45,717 nt of DNA, from contig NZ_MJEI01000065.1 of NCBI RefSeq assembly GCF_002095395.1, positions 1 to 45,717 of the forward strand, read 5' to 3'. Both the position numbers and the translations under genes were made by a program. This document shows, piece after piece, positions 16,721 to 26,339 of this stretch. Position 1 is the stretch's first letter, and each line of letters starts with the position of its first letter. Origin of the DNA: Williamsia sp. 1135 (GTDB taxonomy: Bacteria > Actinomycetota > Actinomycetes > Mycobacteriales > Mycobacteriaceae). The notes beneath the pieces are model-generated. The model did no database searches, had not been told where the DNA came from, and saw nothing but the letters and a program-made list of their open reading frames with translations.

Positions 16721-16863
16721 CGGGGTACTTCGAGCGTTCGCTCAACGCCTATGGGCGAGAGGACAAGCCCTGCCGGCGTTGCGGTGCAGCGATGCGACGG
16801 GAGCAGTTCATGAATCGCAGTTCTTTCAGCGGCCCGAAGTGCCAGGTTCGCCCGCGCTTCTAG
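16721..16863 (+). repeat. Fpg 3'-end repeat, copy 4, next to the conserved chromosome
   Basis: Encodes [27 protein letters not shown] and PKC, then QVRPRF and a TAG. The third zinc ligand is changed to Gly (GGC at 16831 where TGC is expected), so the finger is broken. Only the tail of the gene is present. The next genes are a nitroreductase and then the OsmC-acyP-smc block that follows fpg in Mycobacteriales, so this copy is most likely the original chromosomal 3' end displaced from its gene body by the cassettes to its left. Confidence 0.8.
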
Positions 16864-16890
16864 CCGCTGCGCGTCGGGCATGATCGTCGT

Positions 16891-17535
16891 ATGACCGTGA
16901 ACCTGACGCCCGACGAACTGCTGACCACCACCCGAACCGTGCGTAAGCGGCTGGACCTGACGAAACCCGTGCCCATCGAACTCGTCAAAGAGTGCCTCGA
17001 GATCGCGCTCCAGGCGCCGTCGGGATCCAATCGTCAAGGCTGGCAGTGGATTGTCGTCACCGACCCAGAGGTACGCGCGGCGATCGGGAAGATCTACGGC
17101 GAACTCGTCGACGAGTATCTCGACTCGAACCAGTCGGCAGCCAAACTGTTCGCGGACGATCCTGAGCGTGCCCCTGTGCAGCAGCGGGTCGGTGGCAGCG
17201 TCGCGTGGCTCGGCGAGCACATGGGCGAGGTCCCCGTTCTGGTGATCCCTTGTATCAAGGCCGGCGCGACGCTACCGGCCGGGAATCAGGCCGGCCTCTG
17301 GGGGTCGTTGCTGCCCGCGGCGTGGAGTTTTGCCCTCGCTGCACGTGCCCGCGGCCTCGGCACCGCGTGGACCACGCTGCATCTGCAGCGGGAGGCGGAA
17401 GTCGCGGAACTCCTCGAGATTCCCGCCGGTTTCCATCAGGCGGCGTTGATCCCGACGGCGTTCTACACGGGGGACACGTTCAAGCCTGCGCCGCGCGAAC
17501 CCCTCGACAACCTGCTTCACATCGACCGTTGGTGA
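16891..17535 (+). CDS. Nitroreductase family protein
   Basis: A 214-residue FMN-dependent oxidoreductase of the nitroreductase fold. Visible markers are TRTVRKRLDLTKPV at the N-terminus (FMN phosphate contact), APSGSNRQGWQWIVV at about 43-57, and ARARGLGTAWTTLHL near 160 (second FMN site). Such enzymes reduce nitroaromatics, quinones or flavin substrates with NAD(P)H; the natural substrate cannot be told. It starts 28 bases after the last Fpg-tail repeat and precedes the OsmC gene by about 60 bases, so it could share a transcript with it. Confidence 0.85.
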   Translation: MTVNLTPDELLTTTRTVRKRLDLTKPVPIELVKECLEIALQAPSGSNRQGWQWIVVTDPEVRAAIGKIYGELVDEYLDSNQSAAKLFADDPERAPVQQRVGGSVAWLGEHMGEVPVLVIPCIKAGATLPAGNQAGLWGSLLPAAWSFALAARARGLGTAWTTLHLQREAEVAELLEIPAGFHQAALIPTAFYTGDTFKPAPREPLDNLLHIDRW

Positions 17536-17601
17536 CCCGCGTCGCGTCGTCTCTCCCCGCTGAGGTCCCGCGGAATTGCCGGGTGGGGCGGCGTGTTCAA
17601 T

Positions 17602-18051
17602 ATGGACATGAGCGCAACCGAACCAGTGGCCAGTGAGCAGCATGCGACAGAACTGTGGGTTCAGCGAACCGGCAGCAGGCGATACACCGGGCGCAGTAGC
17701 CGCGGCGCCGAGGTCCTCATCGGTTCGCAGGACGTCGAGGGAGTCTTCACGCCCGGTGAGTTGCTGAAGATCGCTCTCGCCGCCTGTACCGGGATGAGTT
17801 CGGACAAGCCGCTCTCGCGCAGGCTCGGAGATGACTATGACGCGACCGTGCGCGTGGCCGGGGACGCAGACCGGGACAACGAGGTCTATCCGGCGTTGAG
17901 CGAGGTGCTCGAGGTCGATCTGTCCGAGTTGGACCCGGAAGCCGCGAAACGGTTGCTGGTGGTGGTCGAACGGGCCGTCGACGCGGTGTGCACGGTAGGG
18001 CGCACCCTCAAGGCAGGAACCACCGTCGACCTGCGCATCGACGCGGAGTAG
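17602..18051 (+). CDS. OsmC family protein
   Basis: About 149 residues; the ATG at 17602 (MDMSATEP) or 17608 is the likely start, a GTG at 17593 being in frame. OsmC/Ohr-type proteins are small peroxide or thiol-reactive enzymes. Here a single reactive Cys is in LAACTGMSSDKPL, and the N-terminal part has a substrate-strand pattern (YTGRSSRGAEVLIG). The gene is the counterpart of Rv2923c, which lies between fpg and acyP in M. tuberculosis. It ends 4 bases before the acyP start, so the two are one operon. Confidence 0.85.
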   Translation: MDMSATEPVASEQHATELWVQRTGSRRYTGRSSRGAEVLIGSQDVEGVFTPGELLKIALAACTGMSSDKPLSRRLGDDYDATVRVAGDADRDNEVYPALSEVLEVDLSELDPEAAKRLLVVVERAVDAVCTVGRTLKAGTTVDLRIDAE

Positions 18052-18055
18052 CACC

Positions 18056-18355
18056 GTGGCCGAGCATCCAGGACCTGATTCGGACCCTGTCCGGCTCACC
18101 GCTTGGGTGCACGGGCGAGTACAGGGCGTCGGATTCCGGTGGTGGACGCGTGCCCGAGCGCTCGAACTGGGGCTCGTGGGTTCCGCGACGAACCACGCCG
18201 ACGGCCGCGTACTGATCGTGGCGGAAGGCCACAGGGCTGACTGCGACAACTTGCTGGACCTGCTCGATCAGGGCCGGAGTCCAGGTCACGTGGACACGGT
18301 GGTGGTGCAATGGGGACCCGCCCGCGGTGACTTGACAGGGTTTGTCGAGCGCTGA
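18056..18355 (+). CDS. acyP: Acylphosphatase
   Basis: A 99-residue protein beginning at GTG 18056. The acylphosphatase signature is present: VHGRVQGVGFRWWTR with the catalytic Arg, and later GSATNHADGRVLIVAEG with the catalytic Asn. It hydrolyses carboxyl-phosphate bonds such as acetyl or carbamoyl phosphate in the cytoplasm. It follows the OsmC gene directly and precedes smc by 73 bases, the conserved order in Mycobacteriales. Confidence 0.93.
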   Translation: MAEHPGPDSDPVRLTAWVHGRVQGVGFRWWTRARALELGLVGSATNHADGRVLIVAEGHRADCDNLLDLLDQGRSPGHVDTVVVQWGPARGDLTGFVER

Positions 18356-18428
18356 TCGCCCGTCGCCTCGGCCGCCCGATCACACCGCCCGCCCACGCCG
18401 CGGACGGTAATGGGTACGCTCAAGCGCT

Positions 18429-21400
18429 GTGCACCTGAAAAGTCTGACCCTCAAGGGCTTCAAGTCCTTTGCGTCAGCAACCACCCTGCGGTTCGAACCG
18501 GGGATCACCTGTGTGGTGGGCCCCAACGGTTCGGGCAAATCGAACGTCGTCGACGCTCTGACCTGGGTGATGGGCGAGCAGGGCGCGAAAGCGCTGCGCG
18601 GCGGGAAGATGGAGGACGTCATCTTCGCGGGCACGTCCGGCCGCGCGCCGCTGGGACGCGCGGAAGTGACCCTGACCATCGACAACTCCGACGGCGCGCT
18701 TCCCATCGACTACTCCGAGGTGTCGGTGACGAGGCGGATGTTCCGTGACGGTGCCGGGGAGTACGAGATCAACGGCAGCTCGTGCCGGCTGATGGACGTG
18801 CAAGAACTGCTCAGCGACTCCGGCATCGGCCGGGAGATGCATGTCATCGTCGGCCAGGGACGGCTGGCGGCGATTCTGGAGTCGCGCCCGGAAGAGCGTC
18901 GGGCCTTCATCGAAGAGGCTGCCGGGGTCCTCAAACATCGCAAGCGCAAAGAGAAAGCGGTTCGCAAGCTCGACGCGATGCAGTCCAATCTGGCGCGCCT
19001 GGGCGACCTCACCGCCGAACTGCGGCGTCAACTCAAACCACTCGGTAGGCAGGCAGAGGTCGCCCGCCGGGCCCAGACCGTCCAGGCCGACCTGCGTGAT
19101 GCCCGATTGCGTTTGGCTGCAGACGATCTGGTGACCCGTCGCAACGAACTGGCGGAGCAACGTACCACCGAGGCGGAACTTCGCAGGCAGCAAGACGAGC
19201 TGGCACAGCGCCTCGACGAACTCGGTGGCCAGGTCGACGAGAACGAGAAGTATCTGGCGCAGATCGTGCCGGCTGCCAACGACGCCGGACAGGCCTGGTT
19301 CGCGTTGTCGGCGCTGACCGAACGAGTCGGGGCAACCTGCCGAATCGCCGGCGAGCGCAGTCGGTACCTCGCGGAGCCGGTGCGCAACGACTCCGGGCGC
19401 GATCCCGACGAGCTCGATCGTCAAGCAGAGGTCGCAGCCGAAGAGGAGTTCATCCTCACCGAGACCGTCGAGGTGACTGCCGAAGCTCTCGACGACGCGA
19501 AGGTCGCACTGAGCGAGCGTGAGCAGGAAGCCGCGGCGGCGCAGCAGCAGCACCTGGCCGCCGTGCGCGCGGTTGCCGATCGCCGCGAGGGACTGGCGCG
19601 GCTCGAGGGCCAGGTGAACAATCTCCGGACCAAGGTCGAGTCGATCGATGCCGAGGCGACCCGTCTGGGAGCGGCGATCGACAACGCGGTCGCCAGGGCC
19701 ACCGAGGCCGCCGACGAGTTCGACGCGGTCCAGGCCACTGTCGCCGACCTCGATGCCTCCGAGCTGGGGTTGGACGAGCATCACGAGCGCAGTGTCGCGG
19801 CGTTGAACCAGGCAAACGAACGGGTCGCGGAACTGCAGGCAGCCGAGCGTGCCGCGGAACAGCGGGTCACGTCGCTGGGCGCCCGGATCGACGCTCTCGC
19901 AGTCGGTCTCGAGCGTAAAGACGGTGGCGCGTGGCTGCTGGAGAACAGGGCCGGTGAACTGCTGGGGCCGATGTCCTCGCTGCTGCGGGTGCAAGACGGT
20001 TACGAGGCGGCGATCGCTGCTGCCATGGGTCCGGCAGCTGATGCAGTGGCGACGGCTGACCTACCGGCCGCCCGCTCCGCCTTGTCGTCGCTGCGCGAGA
20101 ACGAGGGCGGGCGTGCTGCGGTCTTGATCGGGGGCGTCGACCCGTCCGGGCGCGGCTCTGCCGGCCTTCCGGCGGGCGCGGTCTGGGCGCTCGACGTCGT
20201 CGACGGTCCGGACACGCTGCGGGGAGCCCTGGAGCTGCTGCTCGGCTACACCGTCGTCGCGGACGATGTCTCGATCGCAGAAGCCGTACTCGACGAGGCC
20301 GCCGGAGGGGTCCCATACCTGGGCTCCCTGCGGGTCGTGACCCTCAACGGCGATCTGATCGGAGCGGGCTGGCGCAGCGGTGGAACCGGCGCGCGTCCGT
20401 CAACCATCGAGGTGCAGTCAGCAATCGATTCGGCACGTGCCGAACTCCAGCAGTCCCGGCGACGCAGTGAAGAACTGGTCGCGGCACTCGCCGGGGCCCT
20501 CGCGCAGCAGACCGATCGCAGAGAGACCGCTGAGCAGGCGCTGGCCGCACTGCACGAGTCGGACGCCGAGTTGGGTGCGGTGTACGAGCAGTTGGCCCGC
20601 CTCGGGCAGACCGCCCGTGCAGCGCAGGAAGAATCGACCCGGCTGACCAATCAGCGGGCAAAGGCAGAAGACGGCCGCACCGAGGCTCTGGCGAAACTGG
20701 CCGAGTTCGAGGAGCGACTGCGCCTGGCCCGCGACGACAGCGAAGAGGCCCCTGCGGACGGGGATCTGCCCGACAACGATCGCGATCGTACGGCCGCTGC
20801 CGTGACCGAGGCACGTTCGGTGGAGATGGAGGCACGCCTCGCCCTGCGCAGCGCCGAGGAGCGGCTGGCGTCGGTGCGGGGTAAGTCGGATTCACTCCGG
20901 CGCGCGGCCCGCGCTGAGCGAGAAGCGCGCGAGCGGGCCGAACGCCAGAACCGCGCCCGCCGGCACGCGGCGAGTGTGGCCGAAGTGGTGTTCGAGTGCG
21001 GCGGTCTGATCGCAACGAGGCTCGAAACCGCAGTGGCGGGGGCACAAGCGCATCGTGACGAACTGGAGCGGGAGCGGCGGGTCCGCACGGAGCAACTGGA
21101 TGTCGCGAAAAAGGCGGCCGCCGAGGTCGGTGCGCAGCTGACGGCGCTACGTGATGCTGTGCACCGCGACGAGGTGGCCAAGGCGCAGGTGTCGCTGCGC
21201 ATCGAACAACTCGAAGAACAGATCATGGGGGACTTCTCGATCAGTCCGGACGATCTGGTGGCTGAGTACGGTCCCGAGGTCACGATGCCGCCGTCCGAAC
21301 TCGAGATGGCGGAATACGAGCAGGCGAAAGAACGCGGCGAGATGGTAGTCGCGCCCACCCCGATACCGTACGACCGGGCGACCCAGCAGGCCCGTGCGAA

Positions 21401-22055
21401 GAAGGCACAGCGCGACCTCAACACACTCGGTAAAGTCAATCCGCTTGCGCTGGAAGAGTTTGCCGCGCTCGAGGAAAGATACAACTTTCTGTCCACTCAG
21501 CTCGAGGACGTGAAGAAGGCGCGGCAGGACCTTCTCGACGTGGTGCAGGATGTCGACAGCCGGATCCTGCAGGTCTTCACCGAGGCCTACGCCGACGTCG
21601 AACGCGAGTTCGTCGAGGTGTTCAAGACCCTGTTCCCCGGCGGTGACGGCCGTCTCATCCTGACCAACCCATCCGACATGCTGACCACCGGTATCGACGT
21701 GGAGGCGCGACCGCCGGGGAAGAAGGTCAAGCGCCTCTCGCTGCTGTCCGGCGGCGAGAAGTCACTGACCGCGGTGGCGATGCTGGTGGCGATCTTCCGC
21801 GCCCGCCCGTCGCCGTTCTATGTGATGGATGAGGTCGAGGCCGCCCTCGACGACACCAACCTCCGTCGGCTCATCACGCTGTTCGAGCAACTACGCGAAA
21901 AGTCGCAGCTCATCGTCATCACACACCAGAAGCCCACGATGGAAGTCGCGGACGCGCTCTACGGCGTGAGCATGCAGGGCGACGGCATCACCACCGTCAT
22001 CTCGCAGCGCATGCGCGGGCAGGACCTCCCGGCACCGACGCCGACAACCGGTTAG
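18429..22055 (+). CDS. smc: Chromosome segregation ATPase Smc
   Basis: 1,208 residues from GTG 18429, the usual length. The N-terminus [20 protein letters not shown] leads into Walker [10 protein letters not shown] near 32-40. Long coiled-coil arms flank a hinge domain around residues 500-660 ([27 protein letters not shown]-like strands), and the C-terminal head carries the signature [14 protein letters not shown] and Walker [14 protein letters not shown]. Smc forms a ring with ScpA and ScpB, loaded by ParB, that folds and segregates the chromosome; those partners are not in the window. It converges on the HNH gene with only 21 bases between stops. Confidence 0.97.
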   Translation: MHLKSLTLKGFKSFASATTLRFEPGITCVVGPNGSGKSNVVDALTWVMGEQGAKALRGGKMEDVIFAGTSGRAPLGRAEVTLTIDNSDGALPIDYSEVSVTRRMFRDGAGEYEINGSSCRLMDVQELLSDSGIGREMHVIVGQGRLAAILESRPEERRAFIEEAAGVLKHRKRKEKAVRKLDAMQSNLARLGDLTAELRRQLKPLGRQAEVARRAQTVQADLRDARLRLAADDLVTRRNELAEQRTTEAELRRQQDELAQRLDELGGQVDENEKYLAQIVPAANDAGQAWFALSALTERVGATCRIAGERSRYLAEPVRNDSGRDPDELDRQAEVAAEEEFILTETVEVTAEALDDAKVALSEREQEAAAAQQQHLAAVRAVADRREGLARLEGQVNNLRTKVESIDAEATRLGAAIDNAVARATEAADEFDAVQATVADLDASELGLDEHHERSVAALNQANERVAELQAAERAAEQRVTSLGARIDALAVGLERKDGGAWLLENRAGELLGPMSSLLRVQDGYEAAIAAAMGPAADAVATADLPAARSALSSLRENEGGRAAVLIGGVDPSGRGSAGLPAGAVWALDVVDGPDTLRGALELLLGYTVVADDVSIAEAVLDEAAGGVPYLGSLRVVTLNGDLIGAGWRSGGTGARPSTIEVQSAIDSARAELQQSRRRSEELVAALAGALAQQTDRRETAEQALAALHESDAELGAVYEQLARLGQTARAAQEESTRLTNQRAKAEDGRTEALAKLAEFEERLRLARDDSEEAPADGDLPDNDRDRTAAAVTEARSVEMEARLALRSAEERLASVRGKSDSLRRAARAEREARERAERQNRARRHAASVAEVVFECGGLIATRLETAVAGAQAHRDELERERRVRTEQLDVAKKAAAEVGAQLTALRDAVHRDEVAKAQVSLRIEQLEEQIMGDFSISPDDLVAEYGPEVTMPPSELEMAEYEQAKERGEMVVAPTPIPYDRATQQARAKKAQRDLNTLGKVNPLALEEFAALEERYNFLSTQLEDVKKARQDLLDVVQDVDSRILQVFTEAYADVEREFVEVFKTLFPGGDGRLILTNPSDMLTTGIDVEARPPGKKVKRLSLLSGGEKSLTAVAMLVAIFRARPSPFYVMDEVEAALDDTNLRRLITLFEQLREKSQLIVITHQKPTMEVADALYGVSMQGDGITTVISQRMRGQDLPAPTPTTG

Positions 22056-22076
22056 GCCCGCCGCCGATCGGGGTGA

Positions 22077-22457
22077 TCAACCGAGCGAGTTCGTCTCCTG
22101 CTCGACTTCTTGCCCAACGGGGAACTTCGCGGCCATCGCCGACCTGATGGCGACGTATCGTTCGAGAAACGCGCGCTCGTCCAGCTTCTTGCGCCGCATC
22201 CAGGCGGTCACCTCGTCGTTGCATTTGCTGGCGTTGCAGGAACCGCAGGCGGGTGCGATGTTGTCCAGGGTGTACCGGCCGCCACGTGAGATCGGTAGCA
22301 CGCAGTCTCGTTGCAGCGGTCGGTCGCCCGCGCCGCAGTACGCACACCCTTCCCAGGCTGCCTTGAGCTGCGACCACTGTTCGTCGCTCAGGTCGTGCTC
22401 GACGCGGGCCATCCGGCGACGGCGTTTGCGCGCGTATCTCGTCCGGTTGGCGACCAC
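22077..22457 (-). CDS. HNH endonuclease-like protein
   Basis: A basic 126-residue protein with two Cys-x2-Cys pairs (CAYCG and CGSCN) and the HNH core pattern LPISRGGRYTLDNIAPACGS and CNASKCNDEVTAWM. In standard HNH nucleases the core begins with an Asp-His pair, the His being the general base; here the sequence is QRDCVLPISRGG, with Cys in place of His. Similar DCVLPISRGG forms are, to my recollection, common in mycobacterial homologues, so this is a family feature and not a fresh mutation. Whether it still cuts DNA is unclear. It lies between smc and egtD on the opposite strand to smc. Confidence 0.8.
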   Translation of the reverse strand: MVANRTRYARKRRRRMARVEHDLSDEQWSQLKAAWEGCAYCGAGDRPLQRDCVLPISRGGRYTLDNIAPACGSCNASKCNDEVTAWMRRKKLDERAFLERYVAIRSAMAAKFPVGQEVEQETNSLG

Positions 22458-22475
22458 GGGGATCGAGTCTATTGC

Positions 22476-23432
22476 TCAGCAGACCTGACTGAGCACAACT
22501 GCGAAGTCGTCGGCGTGGTCGGTCCAGCTCTCGAGCTGCCGTAGACCGGCGGCGGCCAATTCGGCATGCAGCGATCCGAGGTCGAACTTCGTGCTGATCT
22601 CGGTGAGAATCTCAGCGCCTCTGGGTAATTCCCACGTCCGCTCGATCGCGCCGAACCGGGCGTGCACGTCGCGCCGGGCGCGTAGCCACATCTCGATCCG
22701 GTGCTCGGGCGGATTCCACCTCGCGATGTGATCGAAGTCGTCGGTGTAGAGGCCGGTCGCGTCGAGCCCTGTACGCAAGACCTCGATGACGTTCCGGTTG
22801 AAGTCGGCGGTGACCCCGGCTCGGTCGTTGTAGGCCGCGATCAACCGGCCGGTGTCCTTGATCAGATCGGCCCCGAGGAGAAAGTAGTCTCCGGGCCGCA
22901 ACGCCCCCGCGATGTGGCGGTAGAAATCGGACCGTTCGGTGGGGTCGAGGTTCCCGATCGTTCCACCGAGGAAGATCGCCATGCGCGGTCCGTCGCGGTC
23001 CGCGAGATTCAGGTCGGGGTCACCGAAGTCGGCGTGCAAGGGTTGGACCGAGATCTCCGGGAACTCGGCTGCCACCTGGTCGGCCGCGTACGTGAGCATC
23101 TCGACGCTGACGTCGAGCGGCACATAGGTGAAGTCGGTCCCGCGGGCAGCGAAAGCCGACAGCAGGAGCCGGGTCTTCTCCGACGTCCCCGAACCGAGCT
23201 CGATCATGGTCCGGGCTCCCGTCGCGGCGACGATCTCTGCCGCGCTCCGTCGCAGGATCTCGGTCTCGCGTCGTGTCGGGTAATACTCGGGCAGCCGGGT
23301 GATCTCATCGAACAACTCACTGCCGCGTTTGTCATAGAGCCATTTCGCGGGCAGGACGGGCGGACTCTGCCATAGTCCGGCGACGGCGTCCGCGACGAGC
23401 AACGGGTCGACCGACGGTGGTGACATCGTCAT
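22476..23432 (-). CDS. egtD: L-histidine N-alpha-methyltransferase EgtD
   Basis: About 318 residues. EgtD trimethylates histidine with SAM to give hercynine, the first step of ergothioneine synthesis. The SAM-binding loop is TMIELGSGTSEKTRLLLSAF; other family segments are LPEYYPTRRETEILRRSA (substrate Tyr region) and FLGGTIGNLDPTERSDFY. The ATG at 23432 overlaps the egtB stop (ATGA), so it is translated by coupling; an in-frame GTG 30 bases upstream lies inside egtB and is less likely. No egtC is found between egtB and egtD. Confidence 0.93.
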   Translation of the reverse strand: MTMSPPSVDPLLVADAVAGLWQSPPVLPAKWLYDKRGSELFDEITRLPEYYPTRRETEILRRSAAEIVAATGARTMIELGSGTSEKTRLLLSAFAARGTDFTYVPLDVSVEMLTYAADQVAAEFPEISVQPLHADFGDPDLNLADRDGPRMAIFLGGTIGNLDPTERSDFYRHIAGALRPGDYFLLGADLIKDTGRLIAAYNDRAGVTADFNRNVIEVLRTGLDATGLYTDDFDHIARWNPPEHRIEMWLRARRDVHARFGAIERTWELPRGAEILTEISTKFDLGSLHAELAAAGLRQLESWTDHADDFAVVLSQVC

Positions 23433-24661
23433 CGGGCCAACCGGAGTCCGCTGAAGACCCACCGGGATCCGGCTGGGAAGAAGTTGCGGTAGGTGGGCCG
23501 TTCATGGCCGGCGGGAGTCAGTGCGCTCGCGCCACGCAGCACGTGCTGATCACTCATGAACTTGCCGTTGTACTCGCCGACGGCGCCGTGTGCAGGTACG
23601 AAGCCGGGGTAGGGGAGGTATGCACTCGCGGTCCATTCCCAGACGTCGCCGACCATGGTTTCACCGGCGATGCCGGGATGACATCGCCCAGGGTCGAGGA
23701 GCTGGCCGCGGGAGGCTCCGGTGCGAATCGCCGCGGTCTCCCATTCGAACTCGGTGGGCAGCCGCGCGCCGGCCCACCGGGCGTAGGAGTCCGCTTCGTA
23801 GAAAGACACGTGTACGACCGGTTCGCTCTCGACGATCGGACGCCTCCCGGACAGCGTGAACGACGTCCAGGTGCCGTCGTCGAGGCTCCAGTAGCCTGGA
23901 GCTGACCAGCCGGTCTCGCCGATCCTGTTCCATCCGTCGGACAACCAGAGTTCACTGCGGCGATATCCGTCATCGGCCATGAATTCCAGCCATTCACCAT
24001 TGGTCACCTGCCGGTTGGCGAGTTGGAAGTCCGGGAGGTAGACCGAATGGCCGGGACCCTCGTTGTCGTAGCTGAAACCATTCGGATTCGCCCCGATCGT
24101 GACGAGCCCCCCGTCGAAGGATTGCCAACGCAGGGGTGCCGCCTCCTCCGTGGCATCCGGTCCCCGCTCGACGTAGACAGGCGCGAACGGGTGCGTCGAG
24201 AGGAGATGCTTGATGTCCATGAGCAACAGTTCTTGGTGCTGTTGCTCATGGTTGCAGCCCAGTTCGACGAGGGTGCGTGCGTACTCATCGAGTCGGCCCT
24301 GCTCGAGTGCCGAGATCATTGCCTGATCGACGTACTCGCGGTAACGGGTGATCTCGTCGACGCCGGGTCGGGTGACGAGGCCTCGATGTGGACGGGGGTG
24401 GCGGGCGCCCACTGCCTCGTAGTAGCTGTTGAAGAGGTACCGAAAGCTCTCGTCGTACACCGTGTATCCCGGCAGATTCCGCAGGATGAACTCTTCGAAA
24501 AACCAGGTGACGTGGGCGCGATGCCACTTCGTCGGACTGGCATCGGTCATGGACTGCGGAACCTGGTCTTCGGGTGACAGTCGCGCGGTTAGCTCATCGG
24601 TGAGCGCGCGGACGTCACGGAACCTGGTGGTGAGAGTGGACTGCTCGACTGTGATGCTCAT
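23429..24661 (-). CDS. egtB: Iron(II)-dependent sulfoxide synthase EgtB
   Basis: About 410 residues from ATG 24661, which has AGGAGAC seven or eight bases upstream. An N-terminal DinB-like four-helix bundle holds the iron ligands (KWHRAHVTWFFEEF, then NHEQQHQELLLMDIKH with His-x3-His), followed by an FGE-sulfatase domain (GPGHSVYLPDFQLANRQVTN, ARLPTEFEWETAA, GDVWEWTASAY). EgtB joins hercynine to a thiol (gamma-glutamylcysteine or cysteine) with oxygen. It overlaps egtD by four bases. It is divergent from ftsY with about 130 bases between starts, where both promoters must lie. Confidence 0.92.
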   Translation of the reverse strand: MSITVEQSTLTTRFRDVRALTDELTARLSPEDQVPQSMTDASPTKWHRAHVTWFFEEFILRNLPGYTVYDESFRYLFNSYYEAVGARHPRPHRGLVTRPGVDEITRYREYVDQAMISALEQGRLDEYARTLVELGCNHEQQHQELLLMDIKHLLSTHPFAPVYVERGPDATEEAAPLRWQSFDGGLVTIGANPNGFSYDNEGPGHSVYLPDFQLANRQVTNGEWLEFMADDGYRRSELWLSDGWNRIGETGWSAPGYWSLDDGTWTSFTLSGRRPIVESEPVVHVSFYEADSYARWAGARLPTEFEWETAAIRTGASRGQLLDPGRCHPGIAGETMVGDVWEWTASAYLPYPGFVPAHGAVGEYNGKFMSDQHVLRGASALTPAGHERPTYRNFFPAGSRWVFSGLRLAR

Positions 24662-24789
24662 GCTCGTCTCCTGGAAGATGACCGGCGGGACAGCAGTATG
24701 GATGAGGCGTCTGACAGTCACGGTACCCGCAGGTCGGTCGTGTCCGCCTCTGGCACTGATGGCGTAGGTGCCTCTGGCAGACTGAGGCC

Positions 24790-26262
24790 GTGAACACCGG
24801 TGCCGTCATCGCGATTGTCGTAGTTGTCGTCCTTCTGCTCGTCGCCCTCGTGGCGACGGGCCTGGTCCTGTCCCGTCGCAGGCGAATCTCTCTGAGCGAC
24901 AGCGCAGATCGGACACCCTCCGACGGCACGAGGCAAGTCGACAAGTCCGGTGGTTACAAGGCGGGGAGCGGGTTCTCTTTCACCCAGGGTGGCGCGGGCA
25001 CGGCCACCGCCGAACCGCCGGCCCGAGACGTACCCACGATCGAGCGGACCGACACCGACGGGCAGCCGGGTGTGGGTGACGATGCGGCGATCCCTCGCGA
25101 CGCACCGAAACGCGGCCTGCGCAATGTTCCTCTGCCCGAACCGAAGACAGACGAGACAGAACCGAAGACAGAAGAACCGGAACCTGCTGCCCCGGCACCC
25201 GAGGCGACGACCACCGAGATCGAGGCCGCGCCCGCCGAACCTGAGGTAGTGGCGCCGGAACCGGTGATCGAGCCCGAGCCGGCGGTGGAGCCCGAACCTG
25301 TGGCCGAACCGGTCCCCTCGACCCCGGTGCTCGACGACATCGCTCCGACAGCCGGGCGGCTGGGATTGCTCCGTGGTCGCCTGTCCCGATCGCAGAATGC
25401 TCTCGGCAAGAGTGTGCTGGGGCTGTTGGGCGCCGGCGACCTCGACGAGGACGGCTGGGAAGAGATCGAGGACACCCTGCTGATGGCAGACCTCGGGACC
25501 GCGGTGACGACTGCTGTGGTCGATCGTCTGCGCACCGAACTGGCCGCCTCGCCCGTCCGGACCGCGGAGGAGGTCCGTGCGCTGTTACGCAAGGTTCTCA
25601 TCGCCGAGGTGGGTCCCGATCTCGACCGCGCGATCAAGGCGCTGCCTCATGCCGGCAAACCGTCGGTGCTGTTGGTCGTCGGGGTCAACGGCACGGGAAA
25701 GACGACGACGACCGGCAAGCTGGCCCGCGTGCTCGTCGCAGACGGGCGCAGGGTGTTGCTCGGCGCTGCTGACACGTTCCGTGCGGCCGCAGCCGATCAG
25801 CTGCAGACGTGGGCCGAGCGGGTCGGTGCCGAGGTCGTCCGCGGCAAGGAAGGGGCCGATCCGGCCGCGGTGGCCTTCGACGCCGTCGCCCGAGGCATCG
25901 ACGAGGGCGTCGACGTGGTCATGATCGATACAGCAGGGCGTCTGCACACCGAGACCGGCTTGATGGATGAACTCGGCAAGGTCAAGCGGGTCGTGGAGAA
26001 GAAAGCCGTAGTCGACGAGGTCCTGCTCGTACTCGACGCGACGACCGGACAGAACGGCCTCGCCCAGGCGAAGGTTTTCGCCGACGTCGTCTCGATCACC
26101 GGTGTGGTGCTGACCAAACTCGACGGCACCGCCAAAGGTGGCATCGTCTTCCACGTCCAACGAGAGCTGGGTGTACCGGTCAAATTGGTTGGTCTCGGCG
26201 AGGGCGCAGACGACCTCGCACCCTTCGAACCAGAGGCGTTCGTCGACGCGCTCCTCGGCTGA
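24790..26262 (+). CDS. ftsY: SRP receptor FtsY
   Basis: 490 residues from GTG 24790. A short N-terminal membrane helix (AIVVVVVLLLVALVATGLVL) is followed by an acidic, Pro/Glu-rich A domain of about 140 residues, then the NG GTPase: G1 GVNGTGKTTT, DTFRAAA, G3 VMIDTAGRL, G4 TKLDGTAKGG and the closing LVGLGEGADDLAPF. It receives ribosome-SRP complexes at the membrane and hands them to SecYEG, working with Ffh encoded at 30759. Membrane helix plus acidic domain is the common actinobacterial form. Confidence 0.96.
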   Translation: MNTGAVIAIVVVVVLLLVALVATGLVLSRRRRISLSDSADRTPSDGTRQVDKSGGYKAGSGFSFTQGGAGTATAEPPARDVPTIERTDTDGQPGVGDDAAIPRDAPKRGLRNVPLPEPKTDETEPKTEEPEPAAPAPEATTTEIEAAPAEPEVVAPEPVIEPEPAVEPEPVAEPVPSTPVLDDIAPTAGRLGLLRGRLSRSQNALGKSVLGLLGAGDLDEDGWEEIEDTLLMADLGTAVTTAVVDRLRTELAASPVRTAEEVRALLRKVLIAEVGPDLDRAIKALPHAGKPSVLLVVGVNGTGKTTTTGKLARVLVADGRRVLLGAADTFRAAAADQLQTWAERVGAEVVRGKEGADPAAVAFDAVARGIDEGVDVVMIDTAGRLHTETGLMDELGKVKRVVEKKAVVDEVLLVLDATTGQNGLAQAKVFADVVSITGVVLTKLDGTAKGGIVFHVQRELGVPVKLVGLGEGADDLAPFEPEAFVDALLG

Positions 26263-26339
26263 TTCCACCTCGCCGTCGACAGCGTGCGAACAACAAACGG
26301 CCGCACTTCACGCCATCTGATCAACACCGCTCCTGGCGG

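Noticed and set aside
3044-16863. The Fpg tails as independent zinc-finger genes
   Set aside because: Two of four copies have lost zinc ligands or frame, there are no shared starts or ribosome binding sites, and each begins abruptly in the middle of a domain; remnants of a gene 3' end explain them better.
18474-19994. Minus-strand 506-residue open frame opposite smc
   Set aside because: Mirror frame of smc, which has all SMC motifs; the opposite frame has no domain.
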